A program made the position numbers and the translations under genes. From contig LR746270.1 in the NCBI GenBank assembly GCA_902729315.2, positions 5,359,721 through 5,423,720 of the forward strand: a stretch of 64,000 nucleotides of DNA, given 5' to 3'. The first letter of the stretch is position 1, and each line of letters begins with the position of its first letter. This DNA comes from Spirodela intermedia (lineage: Eukaryota > Streptophyta > Magnoliopsida > Alismatales > Araceae). Positions 1 through 13,800 of this stretch are shown piece by piece. The notes beneath the pieces are model-generated. The model was not told the DNA's origin and did no database searches. It saw nothing but the letters and a program-made list of their open reading frames with translations.

Positions 1-69
<69 letters not shown>
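1..69. repeat. (AG)n microsatellite at window edge
   Basis: Uninterrupted AG dinucleotide repeat that begins at or before the first base of the window, so its true length is not visible. Confidence 0.97.
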
Positions 70-72
<3 letters not shown>

Positions 73-1071
73 AGAGATAAAATCCATATGTCCTAGGGAC
101 TTATCCCTAATTAACCATAGTTTGAGAGGTTTTGATATTCGAGAGATATTCTTATATCAATGAGAGGATGTGTCGTCAACTAATATCCTTAAAGGCTCCC
201 CCTTCTTCTAGTCATCAGCTTGAGTAGAACCCTACGATGGCTACAGCTTTGGGGTGAGAGGAGAGCATGTGGGAGTTGTTTGAACGAAAGGAGCAATCTC
301 CTCATTAGTACTTGGATAGTACTAGAATCATGTGTTTGGCCTCTGTTGTGCTTTGTGGGGATGCCTCCACCTTTATGAGAGTTCCACGAGAATTGAACCA
401 AACTGGTTTTGGTTCAAACATGTACTAGGGTTGTAGTGTAAATATCATACTAAAAAAAGCATCTTATCTTTCTTGTTAGAGATTCGGGTCTTATTTCTCA
501 ACATGGAATAAAGACTGAAGGTTTAATCTAATTGTTGCTAAATCTCTATTGTCTTAAGATGTCTCTATCGAAAGATGCTCCAATCCACACAAAGAAGATG
601 ACTAGTTGGTGTATTCTTCTTATTTACTTCAAATATCTTTACTTCTTGACCATCACAATTAGTTTTCTTCTTAGTCATTGAGCATCATTTTCTGATGTTG
701 TGACATGAATGGCTAGTTGGTCCATTTTTCTTCCTTAATCTTGTGCATTTGAGGTGAGGAATAGCTTGGAGATATTAACTAAAAAGTAAATCATTTAGAA
801 TTGATTCAATCAATTATATTTGAAAACTATCATGAGTTTGTATTGATTTAAATATGTTTGAGACAACTTCTGTCCCTAGATTCACTTATTTCCAAATATT
901 TGAGTGAACCCAATCATATAGGGAGTTGCAAGCCATCAAACATTCATGTAGATTAGATGAATTTTTTTTCTTAATTTGGTCTTAGTTGATTATAACCATA
1001 CTAAAAGGGAGATGACAAATCAGTCATCTCCTCAGCACATGGCATAGACTAGAGATCCTCACTTGGAGATA

Positions 1072-1239
1072 TGGGATAAGGAGTATTCTAAAATCATGAT
1101 GTGGTTATGGAGTCTTATGATACTAAAAATCAATAATGATCATCTGTTCTTAATGAGAACCAATGAAATCTGGTTAATGTCTATCAAACTTATTCAAGAG
1201 CTTGTGACACAACATAAGCATATGACCCAATATTGTTGA
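1072..1239 (+). mobile_element. Ty1/copia gag (UBN2-type) remnant
   Basis: A plus-strand open stretch begins WDKEYSKIMMWLW and continues through FLMRTNEIWL before a TGA stop at 1237-1239. The spacing of W, the D/S pair, WL, and the later F-L-x-T-x-x-E-I-W matches the gag polyprotein of plant Ty1/copia elements (UBN2-type domain). Only about 55 residues survive and no protease, integrase or reverse transcriptase follows in frame, so this is a decayed fragment. The call rests on a short motif match. Confidence 0.55.
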
Positions 1240-1935
1240 AGTCTCAACATGATACCTAAAGTATTTAGCTTTCATTATGATGTGTAAGTTGAGAAAATCC
1301 TTAGAGGGGCTCATGCAATCACTTCAGACTTGATTTGAGGTTTACAAAAACTATGACCGCAATATATTACAAACAAAGTTAATATCACACATTATTTTTT
1401 AAACATTCATCTTCAAGGAAACTTATAGGTATGATTATTATATATTGATTATATAATTAATATTTTTTTTCAAGGGAAATAATTTAAATTCAAATATTAT
1501 AAAGCTTGAAATATTTTCTTGGAATCAAAGTAGTTCACTCAATAAAGCATATTTTCTTAATCAAAAAATATATTACATAACTTTTTAAGGAAATGGGCAA
1601 AACCATGTGTAGATAGGAAGATGTATCAATAATTGGTTAGAAGATAAATTATTTATCTTATCATAACAAGATATAAGATATGCAATAAGTAATGTTAGTA
1701 TGTTTAAATACAATTCTAAGTACACGTGCATATAACTTGTTGAGTGCTACATTATCCTAAAGGTATTTCATTAGAGAGGAATCTATGATTAATACTTGGT
1801 ATATTTATTGATGGTAATTAGGAGGAATACATAATAAATAGGAGTTTTACTTCATTATATTACATCTTTCCTTATTGAAAACCTTATATCATGGCAAAGA
1901 AAGAAGCATAAAAGTACATGTAAATTTTTCTTTGA

Positions 1936-2350
1936 TTTAGTGAAGAGAGAATAATGAGAGTTGTTGATAGCAGCACTTACCATCTTAATCAACAACATGT
2001 AGCATTAAGAAGGATTATAAATCATTTTATCTCATTATTTAAATTCAGTGAAGAGAGGAGAACTGTTGGCAATAATAATTATCATATTTTTAAGTGACAT
2101 GTTGAGAAATAGGTTTGTCTACAATGTTAGTTGGTGATATAAACCTACAATAATAATAATAATTTTTTTTGGAAATGACATCTTATTTCTTTATCAATGA
2201 CATATTGAGCAGTAGATTTATTGGAAATATTAGGTGTTACGACTTTTTTGCTTCTTTCCCTAAATTTGGTAAATAAATAATAATGTGTGACCTATTGATA
2301 GTGACACTTACTATTTGTGTCAACAACATGTTCACCAATAGGTTTGTTAA
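1936..2350 (+). repeat. degenerate direct repeat, period about 108 bp
   Basis: Two successive units begin with TTTAGTGAAGAGAG (1936) and TTCAGTGAAGAGAG (2044). Each continues with a TTG-ttGATAGCA/TTGGCAATAA segment, a (C)TTA(C)CAT segment and an ACATGTTGA-like segment. Weaker copies follow, the last around 2263-2340 with the same CAACAACATG...AATAGGTTTGTT words. The copies are too diverged for a confident element assignment; a decayed retroelement region is likely. Confidence 0.4.
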
Positions 2351-3117
2351 CATAATGTTTAAGTCCATTGAAAACATTTTCATCTCCATTTAGATCTTTG
2401 GTCTAGATGATGCAATATCTAGTTCTATTGCCAACAATTTTGAAAGAGAGAATAAATTTCTAAATATCGACCTTCATCACCAATGTGTATGTTGATTTTA
2501 TTTTCTCTACTATCTAAGATGAACTTTTCTAATGTTTATCTTAAGGGGAGTATTGAATTTTTAAATTGTGATTTTATTTTGGGGGGTAATATATACAAAC
2601 TTGAGAATATATTGAAAAATTCTATGTAGGGTTCACATCATATATAATGGGTGATAAATAGTAATGATAAGTGATGTGGTTTCTTGCTCCTCCTATCAGT
2701 CCTCTAAGAGAAAGGAAAATTCCTTCTTCCTCTCTTTGGTGTTTATTTTAGATAGTGAAATACTCTATTAATTGCATGTAAGTACACATATTTTTTAGTG
2801 TGTATGAATTAACTAATTACACTCACTAGATATGTTATATCTAGCTACATATTACATATTAGATAGATAAGTTAGTCTTTTGACCAAATGTTGATACATC
2901 TCCTTGTGAATAGTAATATCTTCATATGTGCCATATGTTTGGAGTTTGTATCTATTTCAATACTTGTTGTTTTTTTTACAATATTGTCTATATCTTTGAG
3001 AAGATCAATAATATATTTAATGTGAGATAAGGATACATTTCATTGAGTGGGCTACTTTGATTCCAAGTATTGCAACATTCTCAATATTTTATGTCAATTT
3101 TTTTTATAGTAAATCAT

Positions 3118-3312
3118 TCCAGCTCAGCCCAAGAAAGCGCTAGCAACAACAGAAAGGAAGGGGTGCAACGTTTTCCTAGAAGTACTTGAGAAGGACCACC
3201 TTATACCATCCTTAAATCCAGCAAACCTCAGAAACAAGAAGTCCTTCACTCTAAATCTGGGGCCAAAGGGCACTGGGTATTATATGGGAGAATGGGATGA
3301 TAAAGACTAAAA
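3118..3312 (+). pseudogene. orphan exon-like coding fragment, family unknown
   Basis: A GC-richer island in AT-rich DNA. After a pyrimidine-rich stretch and a CCAG acceptor-like site there is an open frame without an early ATG, reading PKKALATTERKGCNVF and later NLGPKGTGYYMGEWDDKD before a TAA stop at about 3310. Its composition and residue mix look like a real protein exon rather than random AT-rich sequence. I do not recognise the family. No matching upstream exon was found, so it may be a gene fragment or processed copy carried here by a transposon. It is not assigned a function. Confidence 0.4.
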
Positions 3313-6300
3313 GGAATGTCTTTTCCCTATTGTCGATTAGACCAGGTGATATAGATCGCTTAATTTTTTTTTTTAATGTACAATATACTTAAATAGTCTC
3401 TTTCTCATCATCTCCAATCAAATATTACATCATAAAACATACTAATAATGTTCTAACTCTCCCTTTGTGTGAATAAGTAATACATAGTGCATGGTTCTTT
3501 GAGTTTGCATGAATATCATCGTCTTGCCAAATTGTGTTGTCAGTGATTTGAGAAAATCAACTTTGGAGAAAATATTTAAATAACATAAGATGTAGGATTA
3601 GAAAAAAAATCAATACTTAACTATGTTCTTGTTAATGATTTAACTATCTATACATAAGTGTAACAATCCATCTTTCTTCTTAGTTAATGATGAATGAAAT
3701 AAATATAGACTAATGACTTAATGTGGTATTTTTCTTGGGTAGTGTTGTTGTTGCTTGAAGAGGCTTCATCAAGTTTAGTACTGCCCTTATTTGGGATAGC
3801 TTTTAATTCAACTAAGGAGCTCTTCTACACCATTTTAACGGGAGTTTTAACAAAGAACCTACCATAGATTGTCCACTCTATGATGATTAATGGCTTAATC
3901 AATATGAACTTTTTTGAAGTTTATCTTGATGAAGAGTGTTAAAAGGTTGAGGGTTATATTAATAAAGTCTATGGACATTTGTGAAAAGTGCCTCTAGAGT
4001 TTGTCCCTATTTAAGGGAATTAGAAGGTGAGAGAAAAGTTGAGGTTGTTGTCCACCATTCTCTCTTTTATCTGAAGTAATAGAGGTTATCCATCCTTTGT
4101 CTATGTTTTCCAATGTAAAGTATATTTGGTATACTTTATCTCTTGAAATTTACGACAATTGAATCATTAAGACATTTCACTTGAACAAGTGATATTTTTA
4201 CTTGAATCTATTTTTTGATGTGTTTAAGTATAATCATCATAAAAAGGAAGAGATGACTAACTTTGATAATCTTTACAATTTTGATGATGAAAAAATAAAT
4301 TAATAGATAAAATGATGATTTTATAGTATCATATGTATATTGACTGGAAAATTATTAGGAGAATATTTTTTAAACCCATTGAATAGTCTCATATGATTTT
4401 GGGACAAATTTTACGACCTAAATGCATTCTATTTTTGGAAGGAAATCAACTCAAGTTAGAAGAGTATTACATAGTTAAAAAGACACTAACTAGCATTAAT
4501 ATGGTAGTTTCAAATATGAAAAATTCCTTATTGGGCTTAAAAAATTTACATCTAAAATATACAAATAATTGGTTTAAAGACTTTGATCTTGAAAAATAAT
4601 CATAGAAACATAACAATAAAACTTTCTCATAAATATATTATTATTGTACTGATGTTCACATAAAAATATATTATTAGGTATAATTCCATTTTTGTATTAG
4701 ATTTTTCAAGTGCAATATAGTGAAAAAACAATATCATGAAATATTCAAATCTTAAGACAAAGAAAAAAAGATCTTTAAGATATCTAAGACATTGCATATC
4801 TTAGGACAATATCATGTGATAGAAGATCTTTGACAATTGATCGATCATGTATCTTGACAAGTTAGAATACTAAAAACAAAAATCAAAACCATTTCACAAT
4901 GACACATGCATAAAGTGACCAAATCAAAAGCTAGACAAACTTAAATATCTTGACTCACATGTACACTCACATGTTTACTCAAAAAAGTATTGACTAATAA
5001 AATATCTTGGAGATTTAAACTTTAATAAATAAGATTTCTGACTCTATAGAAAGCTTGAAAAAGCTTTGAAAGAACACTTCAACAAGAGATTCTATTCATT
5101 CTATTTCTTCCATAGTCTCTCATCCAAACTCTATTCCAAATTCTCATTACAATCTTTTTAAGTACCCAAGCATCAACAAAATAGTGGAAACTCATATACT
5201 TAGCTTGGATATCATATTCAAGCCATTTAATATAATTTATTGTAAACATATTTTAGATAGTAGTTCTGACAAAAGAAAAAATATAAGCTATTGCCTTTGT
5301 GTCTAAAGTACAAAATAAATTTATGAAATCTATTGTATTTAGATTCACTTATACTATGAATTTTATGATAGTTCTCTAAAAGAGAATGCTGAAAACCAAA
5401 GATAACGGCCCTTAAAAGTTGGATGTAGGCCAAAAAGGGTAAACCACTATAAATATGAATATATCTGTTTTATGCTTTGTGGGTCCAGCTAGTTTTGACC
5501 TAGCAAAACTTGTGCTAACCCAACCTGACTTGTTGACCTATTAACATATGTGTCGACCCACTAAATATAAGATTAAGAAAATAATAGAAAAAATAGAAAA
5601 TTATAGATATATATAAACTCCTCTCTTAAGTATTCTTTCTAGCCTTACTTGGGACATAATAAAAATTCTTATAGGAAGAGTAAGTACCAAAATTAGAGAA
5701 GATGTAATCAAATGTTAAATGATATTTTACATTAAAAATGTTAGAGCATCTTCATGACCCTTTAAAAAGTTTGATAACATATAAAAGAAAATAATATAAT
5801 TTTTATAATTGTTAGATATCATTTTTTCCTAATATTTATATTTTTTATATTAGAAAGAGAGCTGACTCAAGAGAGAGAAGTCGATTAAGAGCTCTAAAAC
5901 TATATACTAAACTCTAAACTGGCCATTGGAGCACACCTTAGCTACTAGGTCATCATGTTCTCATTGTTCTTTATCATTAATAAATATCTCTCAAAAAATT
6001 AACTACATCTACATATTAAGTTGCTTTTGCAAGTCTAAGACAAAATTTTCACACCACCAGAAGCAAGTGTTGAATCTATAAGGGTTTTGATTTGTTCTTG
6101 GTATGTTTTAGAGCATTTGTACTACTTGAGCCAGCACAAAGCCATGCATTTTGAAGAGATTAGCTGGGTTCTAATCTAGCTGACCTCTTAGAGGTGTATA
6201 TTTACATGGATTATCAAGTTGCTAATTTGGTTGGACCCTTTCATCTATGAGTACAATAATTGTTACCAGAAAATGCTTGTGTTATATTTGTGAAGTATAT

Positions 6301-7624
6301 AAGTTAAATGAAGCTTTTAAATTCAAGAATTGTTTCACTAAGAGGTTTGATAGAGTGAAGTAGGTCAAGTAGGCTTGAGTAGAATAAATATAAGTTCCAT
6401 ATTTGAATAAAATATCATAAATCTAGGGTTGATCTAAAAAAGAAAAAACCTAAGTCACCCTTACTCGGTTTTTCTTGAAACTTTCTTAAAACCAACAAAA
6501 GAGTCAATACTTTTCTATGCTTTATCTCAACTGCCGTGTTCTATGATTAATTTGCTCCCTGGGTGGTGACACACGGTCTAAGAGTAATAGAGTAAGAAAT
6601 ATATTTTTTTCTTGAGTTAATCCAGATCTCTTAAGTGCCTACCCCCTTTGTAGATGAAGTTTTATTTTGCATGTACCAGTTGTTCATGCAGGTGTTAACA
6701 CTTTGGTGCTTAGGACCTTTTTTAGTAAGTTTTTCCTAATAGAGTCAAACATTTTCTTTTAAGGGTGCCACATGTCTTCTATGTTAGAAATGGCAAAAGA
6801 AGTTTCCATCCGAACAAAACACACTACTTGTCATCCATGCATGTATTGTGTGATTTCTTCTAGATCAGTTGAATAAATTAGTATTTGACCTAGAAGACCG
6901 CACTAACTTATTCATAAAGCTTACATCTGCTGAAGACCTTTAGATGTTTTGAATAATGGGCATTTTTTTTTTCATATCATGGCCTTGAGAAGTGGGAGCC
7001 CTTTACTTGAATCAGTAAAAGAACTCTCCAACCAGTAAACGCAAATCCAAGCGCGTAGATGACACAAGGAAACTCATCTCCGCTCCTCTCTCTCTACATC
7101 CCCTCTCTTCTATTCACCAGAGAGCCGTCTCCGGAAAGAAACCAGGTACAAAATCCTCTTGTACTTCTCACAACTACTTAAATAAAAGACCCTGACAGGG
7201 CCAAAAAGTCAACTCTAATATCACAATTCACAACACCAACAAAATTGGGTAACAAGACCAAAATTTCTTGGCGCCCTTCATGAGCATCTGATTATCCATA
7301 CATCGATTCTATAAATAAACAATATGAGCTCAATCCTCGCCGACCACTGTAGCCTGCCGATCAGCTGTAGAAGATGGGAGTGGGAGTCGTGACGCTCTCT
7401 GATGAAGCTATCCTTCATGATACCTGTTAAATAGAAAATTGGTAGACGAATCAATAGCAACTTTCGTGGGCTTTTGACTCCTACAACATCGAGGTTGAAG
7501 CACGTTATTGATGCATTGGGCCCCTTCAAAGATTTAACTTGCCTTGAGAATAGAAGGGCTCCAAAACTGGCTAATCCTTTTGACAAGGTTCTTCCTTTTG
7601 CTGAACTAGAGAAAGTGGCATTTC

Positions 7625-10600
7625 TTAGAGGTACTGCTGAAGGCTTTCCCCACTGAGAGATTCCAACTCCCTGAGAATTCCCTGAGCTAGTGACTTGATT
7701 GGGAACTCCACATCCTCAAGCAGCTCGCTGAGGAAGGGAATGGTCTCTGGCAAGCAGACGAGATACTCCTCCTTCAGATGTTCCACAAGGTACTTGATAA
7801 CTCTCAGGCCCAAAATCCGTGCTCTAACTTTCTCACATCTTGTCTGCATTAACACCTAAAATAACATAGTAAAGAGATATCCTTAGCATTGGTTAGAGCA
7901 CCCCGAACTATAATCCACATAATAACGTCGAAAGGGCCTTGCAGAGGGGAAAGAAAACATATTCAATGGCCTACAGTTCTCAGTAGGAGGAATGGTTTGA
8001 GAAGATCTTTCACAGTTTGAGCAGAAGCAAATAGTTTCATTAAATAACCGTCCATTTTTATAAAATATTGAATACGGACACCTAAGATTAATCGTTCATT
8101 TTTAACTCGGATGCACAAACTTGAGAATACTATACGCAAAGGATACACACCTCATGGTTCAATTGCTTCCATATGTCATCTGAACCAACTGTCACAGCCA
8201 TTTGGCCCAGGCAGCAAACCAATGATTCATCCACTTCATCAACAGCAGGCAAATTCTGATACTGCTCCGAAGAGACTGGTGGGTCCACAAGAAGCTGTGA
8301 AACAATGGGCTTCAAAAGAGCCTGCAAGGATTGACAATCAAAATTGAAAATCCGGTAATCATTTTCTATGCTACTTCTAATATCATGGATATAAAAATTT
8401 CGTTGACCCATTTGCATAGATAGCAGATAGTGGCAGGTTGGGCATTCCAGATTACAAGGAATATAGAACGCTACCTGGAAATTTGATGACTCAAGGAACT
8501 TCAAGTTCCCTGTGTCATACAAGAAGCATTTATACAATGACGAAAGAATCAGAGATCTCAGATGCCACAGCTCAGGAGAGATCGTTCTTCTCATGTCACC
8601 GCACACTTCCCAGACCTTTGCCTTCTTCCGCTTTTTCGTAAATGAAGCTTCTTGTACAGCTTGACCATCAGTAAGATAACGAACGCATCCATCAATCAAG
8701 TACTTGAAAAAGGGAACAAACAAGGATCTGCATGCATAAACCAATATCCCATATAAACAGGTTAAGGCAGTCAAAATTCTGTCAAAAAATACATTTATGA
8801 AAGTAGTTACTGAAGGTAATTGAAATACATTTAAACGCCCAAATTAACAGAAGAAATTTTCCAGCGGAACAATTAAAGACAAATAATGAGTTTAATGCTA
8901 CGTGAGGGCAGCACAACAAAAATTGCAGAGTGATTTCGGTTCCACGTGTCTAGAGTAAAATGATTTCGTTCTTCAACTTTTCTTCAAGCCATTGTTATCA
9001 ACACAGCTAATGAGACATTGAACTAAACGATGGATGGATATAATAGCATCAGCTAATCTAAACTAAGGACTGAAGACGAGAAAAAATGTACTAGAAAGAT
9101 GCAAATAAATGATGAGTTCCAGAACAGGCACAACATCTGAAGCTGTCAAAGAAATTTCTGCAAAAAAATTAAGCATTAAACCAAGATGCAGAGAAACGAT
9201 CCTGGAATGAGCCAGAGAGACAACCAATGATAAGATTGGCACTTTTAAATTTGGTATCCAGCAGAGTCTATATCCATATACATGGAAGAAAGGCTTCTAC
9301 ATTAGTGAAAAGCGGGCAATTTATACGATTTAATCATCGCTTATGATCTGGACATATAATTATATATATATACAAACAAGAAACAGAATGACAAGAAATA
9401 AAGAAAAGCTAATTGACGCACCGATGCTGCTCTGTAAGTTTATTGACCAATTTGTAGAACGAAATTTTTCGGCATAGAACCCCATTAGTTGAGTCACTAG
9501 CTTCAATGTCAGACTCAGCCCAGTCAATGCTATGAATGAAAAGAGGCCTAAACATGGATTCAGTAAGTTTCACTGTCAAAGCAGTTATGGCATGGATAAC
9601 ATTGTCTTCAACTAAATCCACATTCTTTATTGTGTCTGGATGTTGCCGACGAAGATCAAGTGCAAGAAAGCACTGTTCAAATATCTTTGCATGATAAGAT
9701 CCTACTGAAGATTTGTCCATTGATGCAACCATGTTTGCTAGAATTTCAAAGGCCAAAGCGATGCTTATTTCTCCGCAATTAAGAGTTTCCTTATATACTT
9801 TCATCAAAGGTGTCAGTAAAAGGCGTGCCTGCAAAAATAAGAGGAAACATGAGAACAAGAGTACCAGCAAAAGGAAGAGAAAAAACCATCATAAATCAAT
9901 TTGGAATCATACCGGAATCTTCTCTGCAATAAGTTTCCTTAGCAGGGCAGCTTTTGCTTTCACTTTATGATCTGACTCTGAAGCATATTCTGGGTGAAGC
10001 ACCATTAGTTCTAAGATGCCTTCAAGATATGGATTTAGAAAGCCACCAAGATTTTCAACAACAACTTCCAGAACTCCAAGAATAGGCAAAAATATAGATG
10101 TTCGCTCACTAGAAACCGCATCACGGGCTCTTTCAAATACATGCTTCATACAAAAGGGAAGAACTGATAACATTTTTGAACCAAGAACACTGATGAGTGC
10201 ACCGGTGCTTTGAAGACAGGTAGAAGAGAGAGTCAAGTTATCTGAAGTGATGTGCTTTGCAACTACAACAAGGCATGACGTTGAAATGTAATCACTAGTT
10301 GGAAATGCTTTAGCCAACACTTCCAGAGACGAAACAGCAGCTAGCCTTACAGGACCAGGGGAATTATCATTAGGTTCATCCACCAGTTGTACTATCTTTG
10401 AACAAAGTTCACAGAAGGACTCTGTACTACTTTCATCGATAAAAATATAGGGTTTGATGAAACTTTTTTTTGCTTCTTTTGGAACTCTGTGTTTCTCTGA
10501 TACCAAGCTGCGATTCTTGATAGTTTGACATAGTAACCTGAGAGCCTGTTGCAAATATCACGTCAGTCAAATGATACATGAGCATAGGAGTCTTCAACTA

Positions 10601-10871
10601 TCGTAAATCACAACAATATACTACGAATCACTTGTAAATTAAATGTATCAAATACCTTCTTTTTCACACTTGAATTGTCATCACCCACTAATTGTCCAAT
10701 CGCACTGAAGAACTGAGAAGGTGCAATAATTTCACTTATGCACTTTACGATACTACGGATTGATTCCTTCAGCTGCTTTCTCACATTTTTATGAATGCCT
10801 AACTTCCTGCCTTTGCTATCAATAACTTTCAGGTGCAGGATAACCTGCTCCATAAGCACCCGAAGTGTACT
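7625..10871 (-). CDS. UTP10/HEATR1 exons 34-39 (residues 1513-2148, BP28CT end)
   Basis: Exons: 10871-10656, 10545-9913, 9828-9422, 8727-8475, 8321-8151, 7855-7625. They carry the best conserved C-terminal part, including LYKCFLYD in exon 37, which belongs to the BP28CT region, and the final HEAT repeats ending SLQQYL-TAA. Exon 35, at 633 nt, is the largest in the gene. Presumed 3' untranslated sequence runs left from 7624; no clear AATAAA was seen on the minus strand close by. Confidence 0.9.
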
Positions 10872-13800
10872 CTGGCACAAAAATCAAAAACTCTTCTCAA
10901 ATTCACGGTAGAAAAAAATTCCTGAGGTGAAGTGTAGGAAACGTGAATGAACCATGATTTTATTAACTCAAAGAATAACTTGAAAGAACATCATAAAACT
11001 CATTTAGAAGAAACTCAAGATTAACAACTCAACAAATAGAAACTATGGAACTTTTCATCAAGATACTGGACTCTTAGTATGAGTATCAAAATACGAGTTC
11101 CAGATACACCACGCAAGCACCCATATTAGCAGTAAAAATAAATACATCGAGATATAGTGACATCCAGATACCATTCACGGAAACAAGCTTCGAATGCAGA
11201 GAAATCCAAGAAATCTTACATCCCAATACTTTTTCATTAGACCGCGGTGTTCAAACACATACCATTCTAAAATAGCACAGTAAAACGATCCATGCCCTTA
11301 ATTTAGATCTCAGTACTTCAATTCAAATGTTACAATTTGATTCTTATGATTTATGAACACGCATAATACTATCTGCATTTAACACTACGCTCAATGTTTC
11401 CTCCCTATTATGTCGTCCTGATAGCTGAAATGGGAAACAAATGATCTTATTTATGTACGTCTAACAATGTCAGCATGTTAATGTCGTACTCTTATGTTCC
11501 AATATATTCATAAACATCGAAAAGATAAGCATAATTTCTGTGTCCACAAGTCTACATTTCAAAAAAACTTTCTTCCTTCAATGTTCCAAGCATTGAATCC
11601 ATCTCTAGGTAGCCAATTTTGACTAGAAACTGTGGTGAATTTGAATATCGAGCAATATGCAATAGATGAGAAGAATGTACCTGAACATAATCAGATTCTC
11701 CTTCGGATTCAACTGTAAAAATGAATCCAGTGTCTTGCAGCTTTTGTAGAATAAAGTGAAATGCAAGGTGCAATTCCGAAAATGATTCATGTTCACTCTC
11801 AGTACCCATTTCTTGGAGAAGTACAACCAGAGATGGAAGCCATATTCGGCATGAGTACTGATCAAAAATTTTCACCGCAAAACTGTACTCCCACTCTTTC
11901 TGTATGGAGGAGGCAGGTGATAACACATCTATGCCATGTGGAAAAGATTTACTTTTCCTTGCAGCAAGCAAATGGAAAAGAAGAGCAACAATGACACCCA
12001 AGCTAGACTTTTCACCCAGTGTCCTGTCATGAAATAGTTGTGTTACGAGCATATTCATGAGCTCGGACGAAAAATTAGAGTCATTTGGATGTACCTCAAA
12101 AGATGCACCGTCAATGCCAATCTTCGGTCCTCTATGATTTCAGGCAGAACATTAACAAATACCTAAAATAAAATTGAAGTTTCGTAAGATCACAACACTA
12201 TGATGACAGGGTAATATGTTTGATATTCGTATCTGACTTGAATTTTACTCCAGCCTAGTTAGCTTTAGTATTTTTAACTTAGATTAATACCAGTGATAGA
12301 ATTATCCCTAAGAACCTCTATTCGTTCGTTTAGTCTCTCCATACATAAGACTATACATATACTCACTGACTTTAGCTTTAATGAAACGGAATGAATAGAT
12401 CTCAATTTTCTTTCTGTTTTATAAGGCAGCCAAACTCCCATTTACCGGCTCAATGCAAACAGACATTTATGTTATAAATGTTGCATAAAAAGATGAGGGA
12501 TCCTTAATCATATATTTACTACAATAAATAATTGGATTTGAATCATATATAGGATCAATCTATATTAAATGACTGCTTCCATTATGTTGTTGCTAGCACA
12601 TACCCCTATTTTAAGTGTTGGATTTACTAATACTTAATAGTGGTAAATTCCATACCTGAAGCAAATTCTTTATGTTGTTGGAAGTCGACAGCCAGCATGG
12701 AACAAGAGCAGAAATTAATTCTTCTGTAACATGTCGTGAATGACTATCATTCTGACAAACAGCAAACATAAGATTTTTAATATTAGAGAAACCCATTTGA
12801 AAAGATAGTCTAATATGGATCTTTCTACATTCTTAAGCAACAGATTCTAAAAACCCCAGGACAAGTAGGAAGAAGTCAAGAAATTTTATAACCGAAGCGA
12901 CTATTTATATAAAGAAGAGTCCAGTGCCAACAGTAATAAAACTCGTTGAACAATTTCATGGGGTGACCAATGCATCTGAGAGATCTTGTCAAGAGCACGA
13001 AAACTCATTAAACGTTTCTCCATTTTTGGATCAACACCTTTGACAGATTCTCTTCCTGCACTCTTGGGATTCTAAATCTCTTACATATTTATTTTCTGGG
13101 GAATATATACCTTCATGTAGGAGTGCTTTGCTGATTTCCTTCGATAAGACATTTCGACAAATAAAAACCTTTTGGAAGGATGACTACCAAACTACATAAA
13201 TGTAAACTTGGCGTATGTTGCCAATGAAAACGAAAAATGTCATTTGATTGGAACGTCAACTTGGAACATTTCGTTCCACATTGTACAGAATCCCTGACGA
13301 CACTGTTTACATTAACAAGGTAACAATTTACAAAAAACATTGAAAGAATTACACATAACCTGCATAGGAGATATACCAACTGATGAAGATGAAGACAATA
13401 AATGCCTCTAAGATTGCTTTTGGATGGTGTTACCAACCTGTCGTGCTGCTGAATACCCAATTATACTGAATAACTCAAAGATATGCTCTGAAACCCATTG
13501 GGAGGAAATTTTTGCAGCAGAAGAAAGTAATGAAAAAATAAGATTAAGAGTGACCGTATCTTTCGTACTCTGGGCATATGCAACCAGCAACCTTATGTTA
13601 AACTTACAAACAAATTCATCCTGCAAAAGAATTATATAGTATTAAAAAACAATTCAGAAAAAAATAGTTGGCATTCGTGAAAAATGGTAATGATGTACCC
13701 TTAGATGATGACCGGACAATACTGAATCCGTAATATCCTGAAGAATAACAAGTATAGCTTGCTGAATATATGATACTGCTTCAGATACAGTTTCGGGAAC

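Larger units (their letters stand above)
70..7260. other. AT-rich intergenic spacer with transposon debris
   Basis: About 7 kb with no convincing complete gene. The open frames are short, AT-rich and match no family I recognise. Recognisable content is a copia gag remnant near 1.07-1.24 kb, a degenerate ~108-bp direct repeat near 1.94-2.35 kb and one GC-richer exon-like fragment near 3.12-3.31 kb, each listed separately. The last part, about 7.0-7.6 kb, becomes less AT-rich and probably holds the 3' untranslated region of the UTP10 gene, which is transcribed leftwards into this spacer. Confidence 0.7.
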
